Origin: Chitinophaga silvisoli
GTDB lineage: Bacteria; Bacteroidota; Bacteroidia; Chitinophagales; Chitinophagaceae
Length of the DNA: 64,000 nucleotides
Assembly: GCF_003412465.1 (NCBI RefSeq)
Contig: NZ_QTJV01000002.1
Location: 992,001 to 1,056,000, forward strand
Reading direction: 5' to 3'
The first letter of the stretch is position 1, and each line of letters opens with the position of its first letter. The position numbers and the translations under genes were made by a program. Below are positions 26,102 through 34,853 of the stretch, piece after piece. The notes under the pieces are model-generated. The model was not told where the DNA came from. It saw only the letters and a program-made list of their open reading frames with translations, and made no database searches.

Positions 26102-27370
26102 ATGGATACTTATACACTCCCGATACTGGCATTCCTGGTATTGCTGGCAGGTTTCTTCGCCGGGTTGGAAACAGCCTTCGCCAATGTGAACAAACTAAGC
26201 ATTGAGCTCAAGAAGAAGCAAGGACGCGCTACCGGAAAAATCCTCGCCAGTTTTAATGATAACCCCTCCCGTTTTCTGGCAACCAGCCTGCTGGGCCTTA
26301 CGATTACTATTGTTATCTATGGCATTTTGTTCGCTGGTTTCTTTCAGCCCCTTTGGAACAAGGTGCTCTCCCCACAGGAAAGTATCAGCTACCAGCCCCT
26401 GTTATTGTTGATGGAAGTCCTGCTGGCTACCCTCATACTGCTTACATTCGGATTCTTCCTGCCCCGTGCTATATTCCGGTCCCGGCCGGAAGGTTTGCTC
26501 AGTTTCTTTGCCCTGCCTATATCAGTGATCTCAAAACCACTGTTTGTAGTTGGTAGTCTGCTCGTATCAGTATCCGAATGGATCCTGAAATACCTCTTTA
26601 ACGTCAGAATTATCGAAACAGCCACTTCCTTTCCCCGTGTAGATGTGGAGCATTTTATACGGCAGTCGCAACAACATGTGACTGAGAACCAGGAGCTGAA
26701 TACCGAATTATTCGAAAATGCCCTTTCCCTGGCTCATGTGAAGATCCGTGGTTGCCTTATTCCCCGCAAGGAAATAGAAGCCCTGGAAATAAACAGTCCG
26801 ATTGCACAGGCACAGCGTAAATTTATGGACACGAAACTGTCCAAGATCATTATTTACGAAAATACGATCGACAATATACTCGGCTATATTCACCAGCTGG
26901 ATATGTTCAAAGGTCCTGCTGATATTCAGGCTATCCTGTACCCGATCCTGGCGGTGCCGGAGACCATGAGTGCCATTGACCTGCTGGGTAAGTTCAACAA
27001 AGAACGTAAGAGTATTGCCTGGGTAGTAGATGAATTTGGTGGTACCGCCGGAATCGTGACGATTGAGGACGTACTGGAGGAAATTTTCGGGGAGATCAAA
27101 GATGAACACGATGAGGAAGAATTTGTAGACAAGCAGATTGCAGAAAAAGAGTATATTTTCTCTGGTCGCCTGGAGCTGGATTACCTCAATGAGAAGTATG
27201 GATTTGACTTTCCGGAAGATGAAAGTGAGACCCTGTCTGGCTATATCATCAACCACCACGAGACGATTCCCCGTCAGAAGGAGCGTATAATTATCAACGA
27301 TTACGAGTTTGAAATTATTAATGTAACAGAGACACGTATCGAAATGATTAAGATGAAGGTACTTGGGTAA
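26102..27370 (+). CDS. CNNM/CorC-type CBS membrane protein, GldE-like
   Basis: A 422-residue protein with a CNNM (DUF21) membrane domain (about 1-190, four hydrophobic segments including FLVLLAGFFAGLETAFANVN), two CBS domains (about 205-335, with IPRKEIEALE and AWVVDEFGGTAGIVTIEDVLEEIFGEI) and a C-terminal CorC_HlyC domain (about 345-420). Family members are linked to Mg or Co homeostasis; the Bacteroidota subgroup includes GldE, which supports gliding and protein secretion through GldD. Whether this is GldE itself cannot be settled here. ATG at 26102 is preferred over an open extension to 26021, because a -7 box lies just before it. Confidence 0.88.
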   Translation: MDTYTLPILAFLVLLAGFFAGLETAFANVNKLSIELKKKQGRATGKILASFNDNPSRFLATSLLGLTITIVIYGILFAGFFQPLWNKVLSPQESISYQPLLLLMEVLLATLILLTFGFFLPRAIFRSRPEGLLSFFALPISVISKPLFVVGSLLVSVSEWILKYLFNVRIIETATSFPRVDVEHFIRQSQQHVTENQELNTELFENALSLAHVKIRGCLIPRKEIEALEINSPIAQAQRKFMDTKLSKIIIYENTIDNILGYIHQLDMFKGPADIQAILYPILAVPETMSAIDLLGKFNKERKSIAWVVDEFGGTAGIVTIEDVLEEIFGEIKDEHDEEEFVDKQIAEKEYIFSGRLELDYLNEKYGFDFPEDESETLSGYIINHHETIPRQKERIIINDYEFEIINVTETRIEMIKMKVLG

Positions 27371-27505
27371 GTAAAGAATCTCATATACTTATCCGGAATT
27401 GGATAAAATAACGGCTTTTTTAAAAGAAACTTCATTTTTAGTTGCTTATTTGTCAGGTATTTAGGAGAACTTACTAGTTTTTTATAAAAGAAAAGAAATC
27501 AGGTG

Positions 27506-27537
27506 TTGATATTGTGATATTTTTTTTAATATATTTG
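27506..27537 (+). promoter_or_regulatory. Putative Bacteroidota promoter (TTG, 21 nt, TATATTTG)
   Basis: TTG at 27506-27508 and TATATTTG at 27530-27537 fit the TTG/TAnnTTTG consensus with normal spacing. No gene start follows within 300 bp. Confidence 0.4.
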
Positions 27538-27680
27538 CATAGTCATTAAGCATCTGACCTGCTAAAACGATTTAAAAAAAAGTAGTAGGGAATTAACACG
27601 GATTTTATACATTTGCTACAGATGATGTAACACAATGATTTGATTTTTGTTAAAAGGATGTAAAAAAAATTGTTACAACA

Positions 27681-27711
27681 TTGATAATAACATAATTCTT
27701 TACTATTTTTG
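27681..27711 (+). promoter_or_regulatory. Putative Bacteroidota promoter (TTG, 20 nt, TATTTTTG)
   Basis: TTG at 27681-27683 and TATTTTTG at 27704-27711 match the consensus with 20-nt spacing. Transcription would start near 27718 and reach the terminator at 27846. Confidence 0.5.
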
Positions 27712-27717
27712 TAATAG

Positions 27718-27884
27718 AAATTTAAAAGTGACCAGAAACACGGACTATTTTGAAAGCTTGCCATCAATCGAATAGAAAGTGACACTGGAAACTAAAGACA
27801 TTCTCGAATTCAACTTTTTTGGGGTTAACAAACAATGGATGAAAGGCCGGCTCTTGATTCTTCTCGGGCTGGCTCTCTTTTTTT
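27718..27884 (+). ncRNA. Candidate small RNA between promoter and terminator
   Basis: About 165 nt bounded by a consensus promoter and a strong terminator, with no credible reading frame inside. No known RNA family was recognised, and no long-range pairing like that of 6S RNA was found by eye. The evidence is positional only; a long leader for tatC ending in an attenuator is an alternative. Confidence 0.35.
27846..27884 (+). terminator. Strong terminator with no upstream gene
   Basis: GCCGGCTC (27846-27853) pairs along its full length with GGGCTGGC (27866-27873), including G-T pairs, and is followed by TCTC and T7. The nearest upstream gene ends 475 bp away. Confidence 0.75.
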
Positions 27885-28017
27885 AAGTCCCCTTCGCCTC
27901 TGCTAAATCGTTAATCTTATATCAACTTCTCTGCCAGTCTATACCGTACTCTTTCCGCCCGGCATTTAAATCACATTAAAACCACCTGCTTTACTCTGTT
28001 TTCTTCCAGGCAACCGC

Positions 28018-28025
28018 TATATTTG
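28018..28025 (+). promoter_or_regulatory. Putative -7 box of tatC (TATATTTG)
   Basis: A perfect TAnnTTTG match 43 nt before the tatC ATG. The -33 region has only a weak TCTG. Confidence 0.45.
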
Positions 28026-28068
28026 TGCTCCTTAGGAATTAATGTTTAACTCAGCCTGACAAACAGAT

Positions 28069-28926
28069 ATGTTCAAAAGAATTTTTGCAAATAACAACGA
28101 GAAAGCGGAGATGACTTTCTTTGACCACCTGGAAGAACTACGAGGGCATCTGTTCCGCGCTGCTGTAGCAATTGTGGTATTTGGAATTATAGGTTGGGTA
28201 TATACAAATGAAATATTGGATAAAATCGTTTTTGGGCCTACCAACAGAGATTTCCCTTCCTATATCGCACTGTGTAAAATTAGCCACGCAACCGGGCTGG
28301 GAGATAAGCTTTGTATCGTTCCGGTAGATATCGTATTTCAAAACCATGTACTGACTGGTCAGATCATGCTCCAGTTCAAACTGGCATTTATTGTGGGTTT
28401 GGTATTGGGGTTCCCTTATATCTTCTGGGAATTCTGGCGCTTTGTAAAGCCGGCATTGAAACCAAAGGAGGTGAGAGGCGCAAGAGGAATAATATTCTGG
28501 GTATCTTTCCAGTTTTTTTTAGGGATTTGTTTCAGTTATTTTTTGATGGCTCCGTTTACCATCAACTTCCTGGCTGGCTATACTGTAACAACGAAAGCTG
28601 TTAACCAGTTCTTCATAGATGATTACTTCGACCTTATGACCCAGATCGTCATCGGTATGGGGGTATTATTTGAGTTGCCTGTTCTCATCTTCTTCCTCAC
28701 AAAGATCGGTTTGATTACGCCTACTTTCCTGCGTACCTACCGTCGTCATGCGATCGTTATAATCCTGGTACTGGCAGCGGTAATCACACCTCCTGACGTA
28801 ATTGACCAGCTGATCGTATTTACACCTTTATATTTGCTGTATGAAATCAGTATCTATATATCTGTTAGAGCACTGAAAGGTATGGAGGATAAAGAAAAAG
28901 AACCGGAAATAGAAGAGTGGTCCTGA
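28069..28926 (+). CDS. tatC: Sec-independent protein translocase TatC
   Basis: A 285-residue membrane protein, the core receptor of the twin-arginine translocase that exports folded proteins. The N-terminus carries MTFFDHLEELRGHLFRAA, the signature that contacts the signal peptide, and six membrane helices follow. FPYIFWEFWRFVKPALKPKE is typical of the family. The first periplasmic loop (about 50-90, with Cys residues) is longer than in E. coli, as is common in Bacteroidota. No tatA is adjacent. A likely substrate in this window is the Rieske protein at 40.3 kb, which has a twin-arginine signal. Confidence 0.95.
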   Translation: MFKRIFANNNEKAEMTFFDHLEELRGHLFRAAVAIVVFGIIGWVYTNEILDKIVFGPTNRDFPSYIALCKISHATGLGDKLCIVPVDIVFQNHVLTGQIMLQFKLAFIVGLVLGFPYIFWEFWRFVKPALKPKEVRGARGIIFWVSFQFFLGICFSYFLMAPFTINFLAGYTVTTKAVNQFFIDDYFDLMTQIVIGMGVLFELPVLIFFLTKIGLITPTFLRTYRRHAIVIILVLAAVITPPDVIDQLIVFTPLYLLYEISIYISVRALKGMEDKEKEPEIEEWS

Positions 28927-28962
28927 TAAAGCGTAACGGTTTCACTGTTTAAAAGTTTTTTT

Positions 28963-29424
28963 ATGTCACAACAAACAACATTCAATTTGTCATTGCCAAT
29001 TGCTATCGGCTCTGATCACGCTGGCTTCGACTACAAAGAAGAGATTATTTCATACCTGGAAGCAAAAGGTTTGCAGGTAAAGGATGTAGGTGCCTTCTCG
29101 AGTGAATCAGCTGATTATCCTGACTTTGCTCATCCGGTAGCCACACTGGTAGAAAGAGAGCAGGCTGCGTTTGGTATACTCGTTTGTGGTAGTGGTAATG
29201 GTGTAGCAATTACAGCGAATAAACACCAGGGAATTCGTGCAGCTATCTGCTGGGGCGAAGAACTGGCCCGCCTGGCCCGCTGTCATAACAATGCGAATGT
29301 GTTGTGCGTACCTGCCCGATTTGTAGACGATGCAGTTGCAAAGCAAATGGTAGATGTGTTCATTAACACTCCATTTGAAGGTGGCAGACATGAAAACAGA
29401 GTAAGAAAAATCGCCTGCTTATAA
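28963..29424 (+). CDS. rpiB: Ribose 5-phosphate isomerase B
   Basis: A 153-residue isomerase of the pentose phosphate pathway, interconverting ribulose 5-phosphate and ribose 5-phosphate. Signature segments are GSDHAGFDYKE at the N-terminus, ADYPDFAHPVA, and GILVCGSGNGVAITANK with the active-site Cys. An Arg-rich end (ENRVRKIA) fits phosphate binding. Some homologues act on allose 6-phosphate. It follows tatC by 36 bp and a perfect terminator closes the unit. Confidence 0.95.
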   Translation: MSQQTTFNLSLPIAIGSDHAGFDYKEEIISYLEAKGLQVKDVGAFSSESADYPDFAHPVATLVEREQAAFGILVCGSGNGVAITANKHQGIRAAICWGEELARLARCHNNANVLCVPARFVDDAVAKQMVDVFINTPFEGGRHENRVRKIACL

Positions 29425-29443
29425 CAAATAACAGGTAAACGAT

Positions 29444-29485
29444 AAAAAAGCGAAGGCGTTGCACATGCAACGCCTTCGCTTTTTT
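29444..29485. terminator. Perfect bidirectional terminator after rpiB
   Basis: A 19-bp perfect inverted repeat (AAAAAAGCGAAGGCGTTGC and its complement) with an ACAT loop ends in T6. Confidence 0.95.
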
Positions 29486-30047
29486 ATGATTTTTTTCATT
29501 GCAATCGAAGGCAAGGTATAACATGTGAAAATCATAATAATCCCACTCATTTCGAACATAGAATTATTTTGGCGATAATAAAATGTTTTGTTAAATTGTG
29601 TTAAGAGTCAGTCAGTTGAGTGTCATTTTATCTTAGAATCCAATCTGTACATAGCGTGCTTTAGTAAATACCTACGACTATTCCGTATAACCAAAAAAAG
29701 CATTGTTACACGTCCGGTATTTAACATCGCACAGGAATTATTTATTAGACCAGAGAATTGCAAACCAAAACCCCCATCATCAATAACCGATAAAATTATA
29801 CCACCATGGAAACACCTGCTACTTATCATGTAAGCCGGCGCCCAATTACTATTATTCGTCGTAATAGCGCAACGACATTATTTGTGAAGCAAAAGGATAC
29901 CTGAACTGAGAAAATGTGATGCAACCCCATCCGGATTTAGAGCAAGCAGCGATATTCACATTATCCCCATACTGGTAATATTTGTTTTCCTTCAATCCGG
30001 TTTATCAGCTGAAACAACATTTTTTCAGATGCTTAAACTTCTCAAAT
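29486..30047. other. Intergenic region upstream of the ECF sigma gene
   Basis: About 560 bp, mostly A/T-rich. The only frame of note is a 32-codon ORF at 29806-29904 (starts METPATYHV, Arg/Ile-rich middle, ends KQKDT) without a recognisable family or ribosome site. A frame at 29588-29833 looks random. No structured RNA was identified. Confidence 0.35.
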
Positions 30048-30548
30048 ATGTCATCGACAGAATTTAACGCACTTTTGTTAGGAAATGCCGATTTCCTGAG
30101 ACCGTATGCTGTTACCCTGACCAAGGATGCTGAATCAGCAAAAGACCTTTACCAGGAAACACTTTTCCGTGCACTCGCCAATCGCGATAAGTACCTGGCC
30201 GGTACCAATATCCGCGCCTGGCTCTACACCATCATGCGGAATATTTTTATCAACAATTATCGCCGCGGCAACAGGCAGTTCCGCCTGCTGGACAACTCCG
30301 CCGGCGAATTCCTGATGCACCAGCAGATTCCTACCATCGGAAATGCTGCAGAAACAAATCTGCGCATCAAGGATGTACATTCAGCAGTCTACAACCTGCC
30401 GGTGATTTTCAAACAACCCTTCATGCTTTATTTTGAGGGTTATAAGTACTACGAGATTGCAGCCATGCTCAATGAACCACTGGGGACTGTGAAAAGCCGC
30501 ATACACTTTGCCAGAAAAATGCTGAAGTCAAGGATCGTACGCTTTTAA
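30048..30548 (+). CDS. ECF-family RNA polymerase sigma factor
   Basis: A 166-residue sigma-70 family protein with only regions 2 and 4. Region 2 (about 15-85) includes DLYQETLFRALANRDKY and IRAWLYTIMRNIFINNYRR. Region 4 (about 110-160) includes PFMLYFEGYKYYEIAAML and GTVKSRIHFARKML, the DNA-recognition helix. Such factors redirect RNA polymerase to specialised promoters. No anti-sigma factor gene is adjacent, unlike most ECF loci, so control must be by another route. The open frame reaches 29982; ATG at 30048 gives the usual N-terminus. Confidence 0.9.
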   Translation: MSSTEFNALLLGNADFLRPYAVTLTKDAESAKDLYQETLFRALANRDKYLAGTNIRAWLYTIMRNIFINNYRRGNRQFRLLDNSAGEFLMHQQIPTIGNAAETNLRIKDVHSAVYNLPVIFKQPFMLYFEGYKYYEIAAMLNEPLGTVKSRIHFARKMLKSRIVRF

Positions 30549-30775
30549 TCTTTTTATTACATGAATCGGGGACAATTCTTTAATGCAGATTATACCATCT
30601 GCAGAGGACATTATTTCTCTTTACCTTAACAATTTAAAATATCCTGAAACCTACATCCCGCAACGCTTTCCACATTGAGCGATGGGTACATGAATTTAAT
30701 TCGTACTTTTACGGCTTCCCTTTAATTTTTTTGACCATCAGTTCCTGATGGTAATGTGGATTTTTAATAACAATA

Positions 30776-33130
30776 ATGAAGGCAAATTACTTAGACGAAC
30801 TGAATGAGCGGCAGCGCGAAGCAGTTGAGCATATCAAAGGCCCGCTGATGATCGTAGCGGGTGCCGGATCCGGTAAGACGAAAGTACTTACCACCCGTAT
30901 CGCCCACCTGCTCCGCAATGGTGTAGATGCTTTTAATATCCTCTCACTGACCTTTACCAACAAGGCTGCAAAAGAGATGAAGGAACGTGTGGAAAAGATC
31001 CTTGGCGGTACCGAAGCCAGGAACCTCTACATTGGTACCTTCCACTCGGTATTTGCCCGTTTGTTAAGGGCCGAAGCCCATCGCCTCGGTTATCCCAATG
31101 ACTTTACAATTTATGATTCCGACGATGCGAAAAGCGTATTGAAAACAATCATTAACGAGCAAAACCTGGACGATAAGCATTATAAACCTAACATGGTCTA
31201 TAACCGCATCTCTTCCGCCAAAAATAGCCTTGTAGGCCCCGAAGAATACCAGCATGACTACGCCATCCAGCAGGAAGACATGAGGGCCAACCGCCCCATG
31301 ACCGGCAAGCTGTATGAAATGTATGCCAAACGCTGCTTCAAAAACGGCGCTATGGACTTCGATGACCTGCTCTTCAAGATGTACCAGCTCCTGAAGAACT
31401 TCCCTGAAGTACTTCACAAATACCAGCACAAGTTCAAATACATCATGATCGATGAGTACCAGGATACCAACCCTGCTCAGTACGAAATCATCAAACTGCT
31501 GGGCGCTGCCCACGAAAATATCTGTGTGGTAGGAGACGATGCGCAAAGTATCTACTCCTTCCGCGGTGCTACCATCCAGAACATCCTCCAGTTCGAAAAG
31601 GACTACAACGATGCCAAAGTGGTAAAACTGGAACAGAACTACCGTAGTACCAAATCCATTCTCCAGGTTGCCAATGATGTGATCGCCAATAACAAGGGGC
31701 AGATCGAAAAGAATCTCTGGACAGACAATCCAGGTGGAGAAAAGATAAAACTGGTGCGAACCATGACCGACAATGAGGAAGGCAAATTTGTAGCCGAAAC
31801 CATTGCCGAGCAAAAGCTGCGTAACCATTATGCAAACAGGGACTTCGCCATCCTGTACCGTACCAATGCTCAAAGCCGTGCGTTTGAAGAAAACTTACGT
31901 CGTAAAGCGATTCCTTACCGCATCTATGGAGGTATCTCCTTCTACCAGCGCAAGGAAATCAAAGACTTCGTGGCTTACCTCCGTATCGTGATGAACCCAT
32001 CCGACGAAGAAAGCCTGAAACGCATCATCAACTATCCTATCCGCGGCATTGGTAAAACCACCGTTGAAAAGGTGGTGATCTACGCAAACGAACACAATAT
32101 CACCTTCTGGAACGTGCTGGAAAGAGCACAGGAATTCGGGTTCAAAGGTGGTACCCTGGAAGCTATTGAAAACTTCGTGACTATGATCCGTAGTTTCCAG
32201 GCTATGCTGGGTAAACACAATGCGTACGACATCGCCGTACAGGTAGGTAAGTCTACCAACATCGTCAAAGAACTCTTCAACGATAAAACCACTGAAGGTC
32301 TTGCCCGCTACGAGAACATCCAGGAGCTCCTGAACTCCGTAAAGGAATTCACCGAAACACCTACTGAAGATGGTGAGCTGCTGGAAAAATCACTGGGTAC
32401 CTACCTGCAGCAAATCACCCTGCTCACCGATGCTGACAAAGGCAACGATGAAGACAGCGATGTGGTAAAACTGATGACCATCCATGCTGCAAAAGGACTG
32501 GAATTCCCGGTAGTGTTCAGCGTAGGTCTGGAAGAAAACCTTTTCCCGAGCTCCCTCTCCATCAATTCAAGGGAGGAGCTGGAAGAAGAGCGCCGTCTTT
32601 TCTATGTGGTTATCACCCGTGCAAAAGCCAGGTTGTTCCTCACTTATGCTAACAGCCGCTACCGCTTTGGTCAGCTGGTGAACAATGAATCCAGCCGTTT
32701 CCTTGAGGAAATGCCGGAACAGTACATTGACCGCAGCTATGCAGGTGGTGGTGCTGTAGGCAACAGAAGCCCGATCAACAATGGTGGTGGCCTCTGGGGC
32801 AACAGTGGTGGAGGCAACATGTTTGACCGTATGCAGAAGAAAACGCCGGGTAGCCAGTCTTCCCAGCCTGTAGCCGGTCCCCGCCCTGCACCTAAACCAG
32901 TTGCCAGCGCTGCTGCCAGCACCCATGTACCAAGCGTCGGTTTTACACCGGATGATCCGGCTACTATGGAAGCAGGTATGGAAGTGGAACACCAGAAATT
33001 CGGTTTCGGTACCATCCTTAGTATGGAAGGAGCACCTAACAACCGTATCGCTACCGTATTATTCCCGAAAGGTGGCGGTGAAAAAAAGATTATGCTGAAC
33101 TATGCGCGATTGATGATCGTAAAGAAATAA
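30776..33130 (+). CDS. UvrD/PcrA-type ATP-dependent DNA helicase
   Basis: A 784-residue superfamily 1A 3'-5' helicase. N-terminal LNERQREAVEHI is the Q-motif region, Walker A GAGSGKTK lies at about 29-36 and Walker B reads IMIDEYQDTNP (about 223-233). The later motifs VVGDDAQSIYSFRGA, LEQNYRST, MTIHAAKGLEFPVVF and VITRAKARL are all present. After about residue 655 comes a Gly/Asn/Ala/Pro-rich linker, then a Tudor-like C-terminal domain (about 730-780, EHQKFGFGTILSMEG) that contacts RNA polymerase in PcrA. It acts in excision repair and clearing of stalled complexes. Its stop overlaps the recX start. Confidence 0.94.
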   Translation: MKANYLDELNERQREAVEHIKGPLMIVAGAGSGKTKVLTTRIAHLLRNGVDAFNILSLTFTNKAAKEMKERVEKILGGTEARNLYIGTFHSVFARLLRAEAHRLGYPNDFTIYDSDDAKSVLKTIINEQNLDDKHYKPNMVYNRISSAKNSLVGPEEYQHDYAIQQEDMRANRPMTGKLYEMYAKRCFKNGAMDFDDLLFKMYQLLKNFPEVLHKYQHKFKYIMIDEYQDTNPAQYEIIKLLGAAHENICVVGDDAQSIYSFRGATIQNILQFEKDYNDAKVVKLEQNYRSTKSILQVANDVIANNKGQIEKNLWTDNPGGEKIKLVRTMTDNEEGKFVAETIAEQKLRNHYANRDFAILYRTNAQSRAFEENLRRKAIPYRIYGGISFYQRKEIKDFVAYLRIVMNPSDEESLKRIINYPIRGIGKTTVEKVVIYANEHNITFWNVLERAQEFGFKGGTLEAIENFVTMIRSFQAMLGKHNAYDIAVQVGKSTNIVKELFNDKTTEGLARYENIQELLNSVKEFTETPTEDGELLEKSLGTYLQQITLLTDADKGNDEDSDVVKLMTIHAAKGLEFPVVFSVGLEENLFPSSLSINSREELEEERRLFYVVITRAKARLFLTYANSRYRFGQLVNNESSRFLEEMPEQYIDRSYAGGGAVGNRSPINNGGGLWGNSGGGNMFDRMQKKTPGSQSSQPVAGPRPAPKPVASAAASTHVPSVGFTPDDPATMEAGMEVEHQKFGFGTILSMEGAPNNRIATVLFPKGGGEKKIMLNYARLMIVKK

Positions 33131-33591
33131 TGCAGACTTCCATTCTCTTAAAATTACGTCATTACTGTGCTTACCAGGAACGCAGCCACAGCGAGGTGAA
33201 AACAAAAAGCCTGGAGCTGGGGCTGCGTGGCGATGAAATCGATGAGGTGATAGCTGCGCTGATTGCCGACAACTTCCTGAACGAAGAGCGATTTGCCCGG
33301 GCCTATGCCGGTGGTAAATTCCGCTCGCAGAAATGGGGGCGGAAAAAGATCCTGGCAGGCCTCAGGCAACACCAGGTTTCTGCTTACTGTATCAAAAAAG
33401 GTATGGAAGAGATTGATGATGAAGACTATATGGATGTGTTGCAGTCGCTCATTGAAAAGAAATACGCCTCTCTGAAAGGAGAACAATACCTGAAAAGACA
33501 GTATAAGACGACCCAGTACCTGCTACAAAAAGGCTATGAACCCGAGCTGGTAAGCGATATCCTTAAACAAATTGCAAAAGATGGGCTATAA
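33130..33591 (+). CDS. recX: RecX-family regulatory protein
   Basis: A 153-residue helical protein with RecX features: LRHYCAYQERSHSEVKTKSLELG at the start, FLNEERFARAYAGGKFRSQKWG in the middle and a third three-helix repeat toward the end (RQYKTTQYLLQKGYEPELVSDIL). RecX binds RecA filaments and limits recombination. It is usually near recA; here it starts on the last base of the UvrD-type helicase stop (TAATG), so the two are translationally coupled. Both proteins oppose RecA filament growth in other bacteria, which fits co-expression. Confidence 0.88.
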   Translation: MQTSILLKLRHYCAYQERSHSEVKTKSLELGLRGDEIDEVIAALIADNFLNEERFARAYAGGKFRSQKWGRKKILAGLRQHQVSAYCIKKGMEEIDDEDYMDVLQSLIEKKYASLKGEQYLKRQYKTTQYLLQKGYEPELVSDILKQIAKDGL

Positions 33592-33649
33592 TTTTAAAAG
33601 TTTTTAGCCGAAGTCATCGTAATTTTATGCAATTAGAAACCGATAATTT

Positions 33650-34444
33650 ATGTCAGATCTGAAAGTAACGCTTATACAGACGAAACTGCATTGGGAAGAT
33701 ATTGATGCTAACCTGAACATGTTCAACGAAAAGATAGATAGCATCAAGGAAAGAACCGAAATCGTCATCCTGCCTGAAATGTTCAGCACAGGATTCAGCA
33801 TGGCTCCTGAAAAGCTGGCTGAAAAGATGGATGGTAAGGCTGTGCAGTGGATGGCTAAAAAAGCAGCAGAGAAAAACATCATTATCGGTGGAAGCCTGAT
33901 CATCGAGGAAGATGGTGAATACTTCAACCGCTTCGTATGGATGCAGCCAAATGGTGTAGCCGGTACTTACGACAAGCGTCACCGTTTTGCTTACGCTGGT
34001 GAGGACAAGCACTATTCTGCCGGCGATACCCGCCTGATTGCTTCTGTAAAAGGCTGGAAAATTTGCCTCACTATCTGCTACGACCTGCGTTTCCCTGTAT
34101 GGCAGCGCAACCAGATCAATCCAGATACCAATGCCCCTGCCTACGACCTCCTGATCAACGTAGCAAACTGGCCAGAGCGCCGCAGCACTGCCTGGAAAAC
34201 ATTGATTCAGGCACGCGCCATCGAAAACCAGGTATATGCTATCGGTGTAAACAGGGTAGGAGATGATGGCAACGGCATCTACCACAGTGGCGATACCAGC
34301 CTCATTGATCCGCTGGGCGAAATCCTCTATAGAAAGAGTCACGACGAAGATATTTTTACTACCACACTTGAGCGCGCCAAACTGGACGAAATAAGGAAGA
34401 ACATTCCTTTCCTCAGGGATGCTGATAAATTTCAGTTGTTTTAA
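33650..34444 (+). CDS. Omega-amidase / nitrilase-superfamily amidohydrolase
   Basis: A 264-residue carbon-nitrogen hydrolase. The catalytic triad is visible as Glu in ILPEMFSTGF, Lys in GTYDKRHRFAY and Cys in LTICYDLRFPVW. The length and motifs best match the YafV/Nit2 group, which hydrolyses alpha-ketoglutaramate or ketosuccinamate as a metabolite-repair step. The substrate is inferred from subgroup resemblance only. Its stop codon overlaps the start of the next gene (TAATG). Confidence 0.9.
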   Translation: MSDLKVTLIQTKLHWEDIDANLNMFNEKIDSIKERTEIVILPEMFSTGFSMAPEKLAEKMDGKAVQWMAKKAAEKNIIIGGSLIIEEDGEYFNRFVWMQPNGVAGTYDKRHRFAYAGEDKHYSAGDTRLIASVKGWKICLTICYDLRFPVWQRNQINPDTNAPAYDLLINVANWPERRSTAWKTLIQARAIENQVYAIGVNRVGDDGNGIYHSGDTSLIDPLGEILYRKSHDEDIFTTTLERAKLDEIRKNIPFLRDADKFQLF

Positions 34445-34827
34445 TGTTACAAGCCATTCATCATATTGCAGTAATCTGCTCAGACTATGAGCGGAGTAAG
34501 AAGTTTTATACGGAAGTGCTCGGGTTGGAAATAATCAGGGAAGTCCACCGGATGGAACGTAAATCCTACAAACTGGATCTTGCTTTGAATGGACTGTATG
34601 TGATCGAGTTATTTTCATTTCCCGATCCTCCGCCCCGCCCTTCCAGGCCGGAGGCGAGCGGCCTGCGTCACCTGGCATTTGCTGTGTCGGACCTGGACCA
34701 GGCTGTGGCTCACCTGAAGACCCACGCTGTTGACACTGAGCCTGTCCGAATTGACCCATATACCGGAAAGAGATTTACATTTTTTACCGATCCGGATGGG
34801 TTACCACTGGAGCTATATGAACAGTGA
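34444..34827 (+). CDS. VOC-family protein, GloA2-like
   Basis: A 127-residue glyoxalase-fold protein with two beta-alpha-beta-beta-beta modules. It starts LQAIHHIAVICSDYERSKKFYTEVLGLE, contains an ELFSFPDPPPRPSRPEASGLRHLAF segment typical of the GloA2/YaeR group, and ends DPDGLPLELYEQ. The metal ligands His (near residue 6), Glu in VIELFSF and His in GLRHLAF, and Glu in LELYEQ, are in place. The activity of this group is unclear; it may be a lactoylglutathione-lyase-like or repair enzyme. Translation is coupled to the omega-amidase. Confidence 0.85.
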   Translation: MLQAIHHIAVICSDYERSKKFYTEVLGLEIIREVHRMERKSYKLDLALNGLYVIELFSFPDPPPRPSRPEASGLRHLAFAVSDLDQAVAHLKTHAVDTEPVRIDPYTGKRFTFFTDPDGLPLELYEQ

Positions 34828-34853
34828 GCCTGGCGGATCATAAAACATAACCC

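Larger units (their letters stand above)
27371..28068. other. Large A/T-rich intergenic region with promoter and terminator signals
   Basis: About 700 bp between the GldE-like gene and tatC. No convincing protein gene is present; a minus-strand frame at 27546-27785 has low-complexity composition and no family character. The region contains two complete TTG/TAnnTTTG promoters (27506-27537 and 27681-27711), a strong terminator (27846-27884) and the tatC -7 box at 28018. A short frame (23 codons from 27836) crosses the terminator and is unlikely to be a gene. Confidence 0.6.

Noticed and set aside
27546..27785. 79-codon minus-strand frame
   Set aside because: Low-complexity Tyr/Phe/Ser content in an A/T-rich gap, no start context, and it crosses promoter signals of the other strand.
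29588..29833. 81-codon + strand frame upstream of the ECF sigma gene
   Set aside because: No recognisable motif or start context; composition is that of random A/T-rich DNA.
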